DNA of 15,836 nt, from assembly GCA_025928435.1 (NCBI GenBank), contig JAICJM010000084.1:1-15836 (forward strand), in the 5' to 3' direction. The position numbers were made by a program, and so were the translations under genes. Position 1 is the stretch's first letter; the number at the start of each line of letters is the position of its first letter. The notes under the pieces are model-generated. The model was not told where the DNA came from. It saw only the letters and a list, made by a program, of their open reading frames with translations, and ran no database searches. The stretch is from Thermoleophilia bacterium (GTDB taxonomy: Bacteria > Actinomycetota > Thermoleophilia > Gaiellales > JAICJC01). Shown in pieces: positions 1 to 6,636 of this stretch.

Positions 1-188
1 ACGAGCTCGAGTATCGAACGGTCACCGATCGGCATCAGCGGTTTCGGGAGGACCGAGGTGTACGGCGCGAGCCGGGTGCCCCTTCCGCCGGCGAGCACCA
101 CCGCCTGGACGGAGGCGCGCGGGCCGCGGCCGGTGGCCGCCCGCGGAGCGGACGGCGTCGTGGTGATGTCGGTGCCCGCGATCGTCAT
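1..188 (-). CDS. Sugar-1-phosphate nucleotidyltransferase, 5' end only
   Basis: Only the first 62 codons are present; the gene runs off the left edge. The visible protein has a Thr/Pro/Arg-rich N-terminal extension of about 26 residues, then VQAVVLAGGRGTRLAPYTSV and PKPLMPIGD. This is the nucleotide-binding signature of the NTP_transferase family (glucose-1-phosphate thymidylyl/uridylyl/cytidylyl- and mannose-1-phosphate guanylyltransferases). These enzymes make NDP-sugars in the cytoplasm. The ATG at 188 is preceded by GAGGAACG, giving a GAGG ribosome site 4 bases away, and it lies only 10 bases after the stop of the UDP-glucuronate decarboxylase gene, so the two are probably co-transcribed. 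The family call is firm. The sugar and base specificity cannot be read from this fragment. Confidence 0.85.
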   Translation of the reverse strand, partial: MTIAGTDITTTPSAPRAATGRGPRASVQAVVLAGGRGTRLAPYTSVLPKPLMPIGDRSILEL

Positions 189-198
189 CGTTCCTCGC

Positions 199-1155
199 TC
201 ACAGCCCGGCCCCGATCGTCTGCGGGCGCCCGACGCCCAGCATGCGGCAAAGACCATCCTCGAGCCCGACCTGCGGCGACCAGCCGAGCAGGTTCGTCGC
301 GCGGTCGATGTCGGGGCGGCGGACGCGCGGGTCGTCGACCGGGAGGGCTTCGTGCACGATCTCGCTCGCCGATCCGGTCACCCGCACAACGGCCTCCGCG
401 AGCTCGAGAACGGTGAACTCCGCGGGGTTGCCGAGGTTGATGGGCAGGTGCTCGTCGCTCGCCGCGAGCAGGAGGAGACCGCGCACGAGGTCGTCGACGT
501 AACAGAAGCTTCTCGTCTGAGAGCCGTCTCCGAACACGGTGATCGGCTTGTCCTCGAGCGCCTGGCGGACGAACGTCGGGATCGCCCGCCCGTCGTAGGG
601 CCGCATCCGGGGACCGTAGGTGTTGAAGATCCTCGCGATGGCGGTGTCGACGCCCTGCTGGCGATGGTACGCCATCGTCATCGCCTCCGCGTACCGCTTC
701 GCCTCGTCGTAGACGCCTCGCGGTCCGATCGGGTTCACGTTTCCCCAGTAGCTCTCGGGCTGCGGATGGATGTGTGGATCGCCGTACACCTCACTCGTCG
801 AGGTGAGCAGGAACCGGGCACGCTTCGTCTTGGCGAGGCCGAGCGCGTTGTGCGTCCCGTACGAGCCCACCTTGAGCGTCTGCAGCGGAAGCCGGGCGTA
901 GTCGATGGGGCTCGCCGGGCTGGCGAGGTGAAAGACCACGTCCACGGGCTCGTCGATCGCGATGAACCGGGTGACGTCATGCTGGACGAAGGTGAATTCG
1001 TCCCGGTCCAGATGGGCGATGTTCTTGAGTGATCCGGTATCGAGATTGTCGATGCAGATCACACGGTGGCCGCGTGCCAGCAGGTGGTCACAGAGGTGGG
1101 ATCCGAGGAACCCCGCTCCGCCCGTGACGACTGCCGTGCCTGGTTCTCGATTCAT
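199..1155 (-). CDS. uxs: UDP-glucuronate decarboxylase (UDP-xylose synthase), extended SDR
   Basis: The 318-residue protein is a full-length extended short-chain dehydrogenase. Family knowledge: this enzyme converts UDP-glucuronate to UDP-xylose in the cytoplasm through an NAD-bound 4-keto intermediate. In the sequence: the dinucleotide motif [10 protein letters not shown] at residues 11-20, ASPASPIDY near 78-86, TSTSEVYGD at 118-126 (with the catalytic Ser/Thr-Glu region), [12 protein letters not shown] at 136-147, and the catalytic YDEAK at 149-153 (Tyr149, Lys153). [10 protein letters not shown] and [10 protein letters not shown] follow. The ASPASPIDY and [14 protein letters not shown] blocks are typical of the decarboxylase rather than of dTDP-glucose 4,6-dehydratase. 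The ATG at 1155 has no Shine-Dalgarno sequence but sits 7 bases after a -10 element, which suggests a leaderless mRNA. The next gene starts 10 bases downstream. An activity on a different NDP-uronate remains possible. Confidence 0.88.
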   Translation of the reverse strand: MNREPGTAVVTGGAGFLGSHLCDHLLARGHRVICIDNLDTGSLKNIAHLDRDEFTFVQHDVTRFIAIDEPVDVVFHLASPASPIDYARLPLQTLKVGSYGTHNALGLAKTKRARFLLTSTSEVYGDPHIHPQPESYWGNVNPIGPRGVYDEAKRYAEAMTMAYHRQQGVDTAIARIFNTYGPRMRPYDGRAIPTFVRQALEDKPITVFGDGSQTRSFCYVDDLVRGLLLLAASDEHLPINLGNPAEFTVLELAEAVVRVTGSASEIVHEALPVDDPRVRRPDIDRATNLLGWSPQVGLEDGLCRMLGVGRPQTIGAGL

Positions 1156-1162
1156 GAGAGCG

Positions 1163-1191
1163 ATCGTAAGATCCGGTTACGTATTGGACAA
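1163..1191 (-). promoter_or_regulatory. Candidate leaderless promoter for the UDP-glucuronate decarboxylase
   Basis: Reading the minus strand, TTGTCC (1191-1186) is followed after exactly 17 bases by TACGAT (1168-1163), each 4 of 6 to the sigma-70/SigA consensus. The -10 box ends 7 bases before the A of the ATG at 1155, so transcription would start at or next to the start codon. This fits the absence of a Shine-Dalgarno sequence and the known frequency of leaderless mRNAs in actinobacteria. It would let the two sugar-nucleotide genes be transcribed separately from the flippase upstream. Confidence 0.5.
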
Positions 1192-1220
1192 CTGGCCGAT
1201 GGTCTAGTGTGCGGCCCTGC

Positions 1221-2528
1221 CTAGCCCGCGTCCGCCTGGGGCACCGCCGTCCGGGCCCTCGGCGCCCGCGGTGATTGCACCATCCGGAAGCAGGCGACGA
1301 GGGCGAGCGAGCTGACGAGGTAGGCGAAGGCGGACGCCACCGCGGCGCCGGTCGAGCCGAACGGCGGGATGAGCAGCAGGTCGAGGACGATGGTCATCAG
1401 CAGGCCCGCGCCCATCGCCCACGAGTTCAGCCCCGGCCGTCCGATGCCGTAGAGGAACCCCGTCAGGACACCGCCCACTCCCTCCAGGACCAGTCCCGCG
1501 AGGATGATCCGCGCCGGGAGGACGGCACGATGGAACGCGGCCCCGTAGAGCGCCGGGATCAGCCACGCCGAGGCGAACCAGAGGGGCACGATCGCCGCCG
1601 CCAGCAAGGCCCCGGCCCGGGGCAGCAGGCGCCGGGCGTCCGCCGCCGCCGCCGTGCCTTCCTCTCGCGAGTAGCGCGGGTACAGCACGTAGGTGAGGGC
1701 CATTCCCGGAACCTTCACGAGCTCGGCGAACTTGGACGCGATCGCATACACGCCGAGCACCGCCGGCCCGGCCATGACGCTCAGCAGGATGAAGTCGAGC
1801 CGGAGGTTGAGCAGCGTCATGATCCCCCCCACCTGTGCGCGGAGCCCGTAGGCCGCGATCCTCCGCGCCAGTGAGGGCGACGGTGCCTGGGCGCCCCGGA
1901 AGAACCCCCGTCGGCGGAGGCGCGCAACCGCCCACACGAAGGTGAGCACGTCGGCCGCGATGAGCGCGGCGACGAGCGCGGTGTTCCCGGTCACGCCGGC
2001 CGCCCAGAGCAGCCCGTACGCGGGCAGGAACATGAGCTCCTCGTTCACGATCACGAGGTTCGCCCCTCGCATGTCGCCGCTGCCCTGGGCGCACGACTTG
2101 ACGGTCGCGACGATCAGCTGGGTGAGGACGGCGGCGCCGGCCCACGCGATCAGCACCGTCCCGACGCCCTCGAAGAGGCGTCCGCCGGCGAATGGGACGA
2201 GCAACAGCCAGCACAGCGTGCCGGCGCCTCCACCGGCCAGGGTCATCGCCGCGATCGTCGCCGCGAGCCGGCGGTCGTCGCGGGTCGGGCCGGCCAGGAA
2301 GTAGGCCACGGCGCCGGGCAGACCGCACGAGATCACGACCCCGGCCAACCCCGGCAGGACGCGCAGCAGCGCGTAGACGCCCACGCCCGCGGCGCCGTCG
2401 GCACGCGCGATCAGCAGGGTGCAGACGCCCACGCTGGCGAGCGCCACGATCCGCGCGCCGACGTTGGCGAGGAGGGTGGAGAACGACCCGGAGACGAGGC
2501 GCCGGGCGACCCTGCGTGCGGCGGTCAC
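1221..2528 (-). CDS. Wzx-type polysaccharide flippase (MOP superfamily)
   Basis: The 435-residue integral membrane protein has about 12 hydrophobic segments spread along its length and an N-terminus, VTAARRVARRLVSGSFSTLL, typical of polysaccharide biosynthesis proteins of the MOP/MATE-like superfamily (Wzx/RfbX). Such proteins flip polyprenyl-diphosphate-linked oligosaccharide repeat units across the cytoplasmic membrane. Charged residues sit mainly in short loops (for example RLRRRGF and LRAQVGG in the middle, with LNLRLDFILL beginning the second half), and the tail is Ala/Pro/Arg-rich. The same frame stays open far upstream, but that part has no family features. I chose the GTG at 2528 because it overlaps the stop of the ligase gene by four bases (GTGA) and has GGGAG five bases upstream. 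Translational coupling to the ligase is likely. The transported glycan is unknown. Confidence 0.85.
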   Translation of the reverse strand: MTAARRVARRLVSGSFSTLLANVGARIVALASVGVCTLLIARADGAAGVGVYALLRVLPGLAGVVISCGLPGAVAYFLAGPTRDDRRLAATIAAMTLAGGGAGTLCWLLLVPFAGGRLFEGVGTVLIAWAGAAVLTQLIVATVKSCAQGSGDMRGANLVIVNEELMFLPAYGLLWAAGVTGNTALVAALIAADVLTFVWAVARLRRRGFFRGAQAPSPSLARRIAAYGLRAQVGGIMTLLNLRLDFILLSVMAGPAVLGVYAIASKFAELVKVPGMALTYVLYPRYSREEGTAAAADARRLLPRAGALLAAAIVPLWFASAWLIPALYGAAFHRAVLPARIILAGLVLEGVGGVLTGFLYGIGRPGLNSWAMGAGLLMTIVLDLLLIPPFGSTGAAVASAFAYLVSSLALVACFRMVQSPRAPRARTAVPQADAG

Positions 2529-3826
2529 CGTCGCTCCCAGGCTGCAGCGACCGCGACGATGGCGAACAGGGCCCACACGTGCCGGACGTGCAGGAGCTCG
2601 TAGACGGCCATCGTCGTCATCGTCCCGGCGACGCCCGCGGCGAGCGCCTGCGGATTGCGGAGCACGCCGCCGAGCGGCTCCGTCCCGCGCCGCAGAAGGG
2701 AGCCGGTGCGGACCAGCAGGCCGGAGATCACGATCACGAGTCCCAGCGCCCCGACGATGCCGCGCTCGAGCAGGGCCGCGAAGTAATCGTCGTGAGCCTC
2801 CTTGGGGTAGGGATCCATCGCGGCCTCCATCCGTGGCTTGGTGGACACCGGGCCCTCGCCGAGCGGGCCGCCGTCCGTGTACAGCTTGAGGCTCTCGCTC
2901 AGGACCCTGCTGCGCTCGGTGACGCTGGCCTGGCCGCGTCCGATCCCGTCCCGCAGGACCGCGTAGCCGCTCGTGTAGGCCCGCCGCTGGATGGCATGCA
3001 GGCTGATCGTCGACAGGCCCACGCCCGCGGCGACCACGAGGCAGGCGGTCGCCGCCAGCGCCGGGATCAGGCCCGACCGCCGGTACGTCGCGAAGACGAA
3101 GGTGGCGCAGAGGCCGACCGCGAGCGAGACGAGCCCGCTGTTCGATCCGGTCGTGACCAGGGCCGAGATCATCACCCCGGACACCAGGGACCGCACCGCC
3201 CGATTCCGGGGCCGGCCCGTGGCCCAGATGATCGCAAGGGAGATGAAGAAGTAGTTCGCGCACACGTTGGGGTCGCCGAAGGTCAGCGCCGTACGGCTTC
3301 CCTCGGTGGGGATCCGCCCGGTCAGCGCCGAGGCGCCGGTGGCCAGCCCGACGAAGAGCACGACGGCCCACGCGATGGAGCTGTACACCCAGGTCCTGAG
3401 CACGACGCCGGCTCTCCCCGGGCTCCGGCACACGTTGACCAGGGTCCAGCACCACGCGAGCAGCAGGAGGTCCTGCACCAGGGCGAGCAGGGCGGCGTCG
3501 GGGAGCGGGCCCGCGAGACCACCGATCGCCCCGCCGGTCATGAGCAGCCCGATCCCGAGCGCGTACGGGAACCGGATCTTCTCCCCGCTCGCCGCGGCCG
3601 AGAAAACCCACGCGGCGATGGCCATGACGATGAAGAGGTCGGCGGGGCCGAGGTTCCCGGGCCCACGGGGAACCGTCACGGGGAGCATGACGACCGCGGC
3701 CGCCGCGAAGACCAGCGGCAGCCTCGGCGGGTCGGCGCGCTCTTGCCCCCCGAGCCGGGACGGACGAGCGGCCCCGGGCCACGGTCCCCGGCGCGGCGGC
3801 GCGGCCGTCACGTCGGCGATCGTCAT
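2525..3826 (-). CDS. O-antigen ligase/polymerase (Wzy/WaaL-like) membrane protein
   Basis: The 433-residue protein has roughly ten membrane segments after a Pro/Arg-rich cytoplasmic N-terminus of about 35 residues. Landmarks of the O-antigen ligase (Wzy_C) family: GDPNVCANYF at 184-193, TTGSNSG near 225-231 (the TGSRSG-like motif), an extracytoplasmic loop from about 283 to 350 with GEGP at 323-326, and AHDDYFAALLERGIVGALG at about 344-361. His345 and the ERG/GxxG turn match the family's C-terminal H-x-x-Y/L...G-x-x-G block. Such proteins polymerise flipped repeat units (Wzy) or ligate glycan to an acceptor (WaaL) on the outer membrane face. With a flippase directly downstream and no lipid A pathway visible, a polymerase role is favoured. 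The ATG at 3826 has no good Shine-Dalgarno sequence and overlaps the stop of a 21-codon frame (ATGA), so coupled initiation is possible. Confidence 0.82.
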   Translation of the reverse strand: MTIADVTAAPPRRGPWPGAARPSRLGGQERADPPRLPLVFAAAAVVMLPVTVPRGPGNLGPADLFIVMAIAAWVFSAAASGEKIRFPYALGIGLLMTGGAIGGLAGPLPDAALLALVQDLLLLAWCWTLVNVCRSPGRAGVVLRTWVYSSIAWAVVLFVGLATGASALTGRIPTEGSRTALTFGDPNVCANYFFISLAIIWATGRPRNRAVRSLVSGVMISALVTTGSNSGLVSLAVGLCATFVFATYRRSGLIPALAATACLVVAAGVGLSTISLHAIQRRAYTSGYAVLRDGIGRGQASVTERSRVLSESLKLYTDGGPLGEGPVSTKPRMEAAMDPYPKEAHDDYFAALLERGIVGALGLVIVISGLLVRTGSLLRRGTEPLGGVLRNPQALAAGVAGTMTTMAVYELLHVRHVWALFAIVAVAAAWERR

Positions 3827-3888
3827 GCCGACCCGGGTGCGCGCGGCCGTACGCGAAGCCCGTGCCCACGTCCGCCCTCGAGGGTCAT
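3823..3888 (-). CDS. Possible 21-residue coupling mini-ORF between sugar transferase and ligase
   Basis: Between the sugar transferase and the ligase there is a 21-codon frame whose ATG shares one base with the sugar transferase stop (TGATG) and whose TGA overlaps the ligase start (ATGA). It therefore fills the gap exactly, and the ligase ATG lacks its own Shine-Dalgarno sequence. The peptide (beginning MTLEGGRGHG, Arg/Gly-rich) resembles nothing I know. It may only serve to carry terminating ribosomes to the ligase start, or it may be chance in GC-rich DNA. Confidence 0.25.
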   Translation of the reverse strand: MTLEGGRGHGLRVRPRAPGSA

Positions 3889-4628
3889 CACGGTACGTGT
3901 GCCCGCGCGGGAGCGGGCGGCGACCCCACCGCCGCCATGGCCGGCTGTGGCCGGCGGCGCAGGCTCGTGCGGCCCGTGCCGCGATGCACCGCTACGTCGC
4001 GCCTGAGGACGACCGCGACCACGGTCCAGAACAGGATGCGGACGTCCATGGCCAGGCTCCGCCTGCAGGCGTAGAAGCCGTCCAGCTCCATCTTCTGCGG
4101 CAGGATGCGGTCGAGGTAGTCCCGCACGCGGTCGTCGGCGTCGAGGATCGCGCTCTCGTTCGCGAACGCGAGCTGCGACAGGCCCGTGATCCCGGGCCTG
4201 ACGGACTGGATCGGCGCAAAGTCGTCCGGACGCGTGGCCACGAAGGACGGATCCTCGGGCCGGGGCCCCACCAGGCTCATCTCGCCGCGCAGCACGTTCC
4301 AGAGCTGCGGCAGCTCGTCGAGCTTCGACCGTGCCAGCACGCGTCCCACCCGCGTGAACCGGCCGTCCTCGGTCGCGGTAAGCCCCGGCCCCCGCGCGCC
4401 GTCGTACATCTTGCGAAATTTCAGCATGCCGAACGGCCGCCCATGACGGCCGACGCGGCAGCAGCGGTAGAACACCGGCCCGGGGCTGTCGACCTTGACG
4501 GCGACGGCGACCACGAGCGCGACGGGGATCGAGATGAGGGCCAGGATCAGCGCCAGCGCGACGTCCAGCAGCCGCGTCGCCGCGGCATCTACCGGCCCGG
4601 CGCGGCGCTCCATCTGACTCGTTGCCAT
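3888..4628 (-). CDS. Initiating phosphoglycosyl transferase (bacterial sugar transferase family)
   Basis: The 246-residue protein is a monotopic phosphoglycosyl transferase (PF02397; WbaP/WcaJ C-terminal domain, PglC type). It would transfer a sugar phosphate from an NDP-sugar to undecaprenyl phosphate, the committing step of glycan assembly. From the ATG at 4628: a re-entrant hydrophobic helix at about 18-44 containing a Ser-x-Pro kink, DSPGPVFYR at 47-55, FGMLKFRKM near 66-74, the catalytic Asp104-Glu105 in SKLDELPQLWN, SLVGPRPED at about 118-126 and RPGITGLSQL at 144-153. It is the short form, without the N-terminal multi-membrane domain of WbaP/WcaJ. The C-terminal 35 residues are an unusual Arg/Pro/Ala-rich tail. 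I preferred ATG 4628 because GAGGAGGAGG lies directly before it; a GTG at 4640 has no Shine-Dalgarno. The sugar is unknown. Confidence 0.9.
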   Translation of the reverse strand: MATSQMERRAGPVDAAATRLLDVALALILALISIPVALVVAVAVKVDSPGPVFYRCCRVGRHGRPFGMLKFRKMYDGARGPGLTATEDGRFTRVGRVLARSKLDELPQLWNVLRGEMSLVGPRPEDPSFVATRPDDFAPIQSVRPGITGLSQLAFANESAILDADDRVRDYLDRILPQKMELDGFYACRRSLAMDVRILFWTVVAVVLRRDVAVHRGTGRTSLRRRPQPAMAAVGSPPAPARAHVP

Positions 4629-4696
4629 CCTCCTCCTCACGGGTTGCGGTGAGGGCCGGAAGCCGACCGGCTCCCGCTCCCCTGGACGTGGCTACG

Positions 4697-4725
4697 ACAT
4701 TACGAACCCGGCCGCGGCGGCTCAA
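4697..4725 (-). promoter_or_regulatory. Candidate promoter for the sugar transferase-ligase-flippase unit
   Basis: On the minus strand, TTGAGC (4725-4720) lies 17 bases from TAATGT (4702-4697), which fits a TTGA...TANNNT SigA-type promoter. Transcription would start near 4690, giving a leader of about 60 bases before the ATG at 4628. The 143-base gap after the formyltransferase gene is the largest within the minus-strand glycan locus, consistent with a new transcription unit. Confidence 0.35.
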
Positions 4726-4771
4726 GACCAGCCGACGAGAACTCCTCAAACGGCTAGGCCGAGGGTCGCGG

Positions 4772-5530
4772 CTACCACACGCGGTGGCCCGCCGCATGAA
4801 AGCGCCGGACGGCGCCGCGGTCCGGCCACGAGTAATACGAGCCGCGGCCGGGCTCGAGCGGCTGACGTACGATCGTCCCGGCCTCGATGTCGTCGAGCAC
4901 CTCCAGGACGAGCTCGGCGGCGACGGCCTTCGACCGCCGCAAGAGGCTGTCGAGCGACTCGCCGGCGCGGATCTCGAAGGCCCGCTGCCCGCACAGGTCG
5001 CCCCCGTCGATGGTGTCGTTGACGAAGAACACCGAGACGCCGGCGCGGGCCTCGCCGTTCGCCAGCATCCAGAAGCTGGGGAGCACGCCGCGGTACTCCG
5101 GCAGGATGGCGCCGTGCACGTTCAGGCACCCGCGCGCCGGCAGCTCGATCAGCGGACGGCGAAAGATCTGCGGGCAGCTGACGGAGATGAGCACGTCGGC
5201 TCCGAGGTCGGCGAGCCGTTCGAGGACCTCCGCGTCGTTGACGTCGTCGACCGCGACGCAGGCGACGCCGTGCCCTTCGCAGGTCGCCCGGATCGACCGC
5301 CGCCGCGCCCTCGCTGCGATCGTCCGCATCGCGAGCTCGTACGTCGCCCGGAAGCCGAAGGTGCGGAGATACCGCAGAGCGGCGGCGAGCGGCGTCTGGT
5401 CGCGGTACAGCGGCGGAACGACGAACACGGCCGCGGTGTCGGGCCGGGCGGTCAGGACGCGGTCGAAGAACGCCGGCAGGTACAGAGGGTCGTCCGTGGT
5501 CAGGTAGACCAGCGTCACCGGACGCCCCAT
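4772..5530 (-). CDS. Formyltransferase-family protein (sugar N-formyltransferase candidate)
   Basis: The 252-residue protein has the fold signature of N10-formyltetrahydrofolate-dependent formyltransferases (PF00551: PurN, Fmt, sugar N-formyltransferases). Asn137 and His139 in CLNVHGAILPEYRG, and Asp175 in NDTIDGGD, match the Asn-His-Asp catalytic set of PurN and Fmt. Met-tRNA formyltransferase is longer (about 310 residues, with a C-terminal tRNA-binding domain). Here the C-terminus is a short tail (GSYYSWPDRGAVRRF, then AAGHRVW), and the N-terminus (LVYLTTDDPLYLPAFF) differs from housekeeping Fmt. The glycan context points to formylation of an amino sugar or glycan. It overlaps the deacetylase gene upstream, so the pair is probably co-translated. 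ATG 5530 is used; a GTG at 5518 making a GTGA overlap with the deacetylase stop is an equally reasonable start, and neither has a strong Shine-Dalgarno. The acceptor is unknown. Confidence 0.8.
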   Translation of the reverse strand: MGRPVTLVYLTTDDPLYLPAFFDRVLTARPDTAAVFVVPPLYRDQTPLAAALRYLRTFGFRATYELAMRTIAARARRRSIRATCEGHGVACVAVDDVNDAEVLERLADLGADVLISVSCPQIFRRPLIELPARGCLNVHGAILPEYRGVLPSFWMLANGEARAGVSVFFVNDTIDGGDLCGQRAFEIRAGESLDSLLRRSKAVAAELVLEVLDDIEAGTIVRQPLEPGRGSYYSWPDRGAVRRFHAAGHRVW

Positions 5531-6423
5531 GCCGCGAGCACGTCGTCGAGGCGCCCGAAGCGCAAACGCCGAAGCAGCGCGGTCATCCGCCCCTCGAACG
5601 CCCGCCGGCCCATCTCCTGCGTCACGCGCAGCTTCCACGGGAGCCCGGGATGGCCCGCGAGCTCGCCGGGCGCAAACTCGTAGGGATGACAGTAGATCAC
5701 CGCGGGCCGCCCGGCGCCGATCGCCCGGATGGCCCGCTCGAGCACGCGCTCCGGCAGCAGCCGGAAATACCCTCCCCCGGCGACCGGAAGCCGGAGTGGC
5801 CCGAGCCCGCACACCGCCACAGGGACCTCGAGCATCGAGCCGGCACGCAGGATGAGCCGATGGGGCTCGAGCGGCCATCCCGAGATCCCGTAGCGCGAGG
5901 CGCGCATCGGAAAAATCGACGAGTCGGTCGTGAATCCGGCCTCGGCCAGCGCCTCGAGGGCCCACAGATTTCCGGCAAGCACGGAGAAATCCTGCGCCCG
6001 GAAGGCGGTGACCTCCGCCCCGGCCGCGTCCTCGACCGTCCCCTTCGCCCGCGCCAGCTCGTCCCGCAGCGCGGCGGGGGCCATCCGGTCGAGCGGCCGG
6101 TGGCTGTAGCCGTGCGACTGGACCTCGTGCCCGGCCGCGACGAGCTCCGCCACCATCCCGGGGAAGGTCTCGGCCACCCGCCCCTGAACGAAGAACGTCC
6201 CCCGCACGGAGCACCGGTCGAGCGCCTCCAGGATGGTGCCGGTGTTCCGGACCACGCGCTCGGTGATCGGGGCGTCGTAGTCGATGCACGACTGGTACCA
6301 GTCCTCCACGTCGACGGTGAACGCGTGCATCGGCGCAGCCGGATCGGACGGCCTGTCGAGCGGCACGGGCATCGAGGAGATCCCGGCGCGAAGGAGGGGA
6401 GTTGGCGGGGTGGTGACGGACAT
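5515..6423 (-). CDS. Polysaccharide deacetylase, XrtA/PEP-CTERM locus type (NodB + DUF3473)
   Basis: The 302-residue protein is a NodB-type carbohydrate esterase (CE4-like) that would remove acetyl groups from N-acetylated sugars. Visible motifs: FTVDVEDW at 35-42 (Asp38 and Asp41 as base/metal ligand), RGTFFVQG near 74-81, the metal-binding SHGYSHRP at 103-110 (His104, His108), FRAQDFS at 141-147 (Arg142 motif), SSIFPM around 168-173, and IYCHPYEF at 243-250 (His246). The C-terminal WKLRVTQEMGRR to LRFGRLDDVL is the DUF3473 tail typical of deacetylases in exosortase/PEP-CTERM exopolysaccharide loci. No signal peptide is visible, so it probably acts in the cytoplasm or at the inner membrane face. 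The ATG at 6423 is weakly supported; ATGs at 6372 and 6330 are alternatives, and the conserved domain begins right after the latter. It leads the minus-strand locus and overlaps the formyltransferase. Confidence 0.87.
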   Translation of the reverse strand: MSVTTPPTPLLRAGISSMPVPLDRPSDPAAPMHAFTVDVEDWYQSCIDYDAPITERVVRNTGTILEALDRCSVRGTFFVQGRVAETFPGMVAELVAAGHEVQSHGYSHRPLDRMAPAALRDELARAKGTVEDAAGAEVTAFRAQDFSVLAGNLWALEALAEAGFTTDSSIFPMRASRYGISGWPLEPHRLILRAGSMLEVPVAVCGLGPLRLPVAGGGYFRLLPERVLERAIRAIGAGRPAVIYCHPYEFAPGELAGHPGLPWKLRVTQEMGRRAFEGRMTALLRRLRFGRLDDVLAAWGVR

Positions 6424-6442
6424 GCGGCGAACCGGCGCGCCG

Positions 6443-6470
6443 AGGATACCCCCGGGCCGGGCGATGTCCA
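6443..6470 (-). promoter_or_regulatory. Candidate promoter for the deacetylase-formyltransferase pair
   Basis: On the minus strand, TGGACA (6470-6465, 5 of 6 to the -35 consensus) and TATCCT (6448-6443, 4 of 6) are separated by 16 bases. Transcription would start near 6436, about 13 bases before the ATG at 6423. The 213-base stretch between the deacetylase and the divergent epimerase gene is the expected place for promoters in both directions. Confidence 0.4.
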
Positions 6471-6601
6471 GACCGGCCTTCCGTCGTCGCACAAAGGCTC
6501 CCCAAACGACCAGGCATCGGCCGCGCGGGACCTGGCCGGGCGGGGGGTAGGCCCGGATCGGATCACCCGCTGCGAGCCACGCGGACCGGCCGTTCGGAGC
6601 G

Positions 6602-6630
6602 TAGGCAGCCGACCGCCGCAATGGAACAAT
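6602..6630 (+). promoter_or_regulatory. Weak candidate promoter for the epimerase-phosphatase pair
   Basis: TAGGCA (6602-6607) and AACAAT (6625-6630) are 17 bases apart, each 4 of 6 to consensus. The -10-like box ends 6 bases before the ATG at 6637, and no Shine-Dalgarno sequence precedes that ATG, so a leaderless transcript is conceivable. In GC-rich DNA a match this weak could be chance. Confidence 0.25.
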
Positions 6631-6636
6631 CACCCC

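Noticed and set aside
58..1032. Plus-strand open frame opposite the UDP-glucuronate decarboxylase
   Set aside because: It has no recognisable motif and reflects codon bias of the conserved minus-strand gene.
2529..3869. Upstream extension of the flippase reading frame through the ligase gene
   Set aside because: The frame is open but gives Arg-rich sequence without family features. The GTG at 2528 with GGGAG and a GTGA overlap is a much better start.
2192..4006. Plus-strand open frame of about 600 codons opposite the flippase and ligase
   Set aside because: The translation is Arg/Pro/Gly-rich with no motif, while both minus-strand genes have clear membrane protein signatures. Stops are rare by chance at this GC content.
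4757..4771. GCCG...CGGC hairpin after the formyltransferase stop as a terminator
   Set aside because: The stem is only four base pairs with no T-tract, too weak to call in GC-rich DNA.
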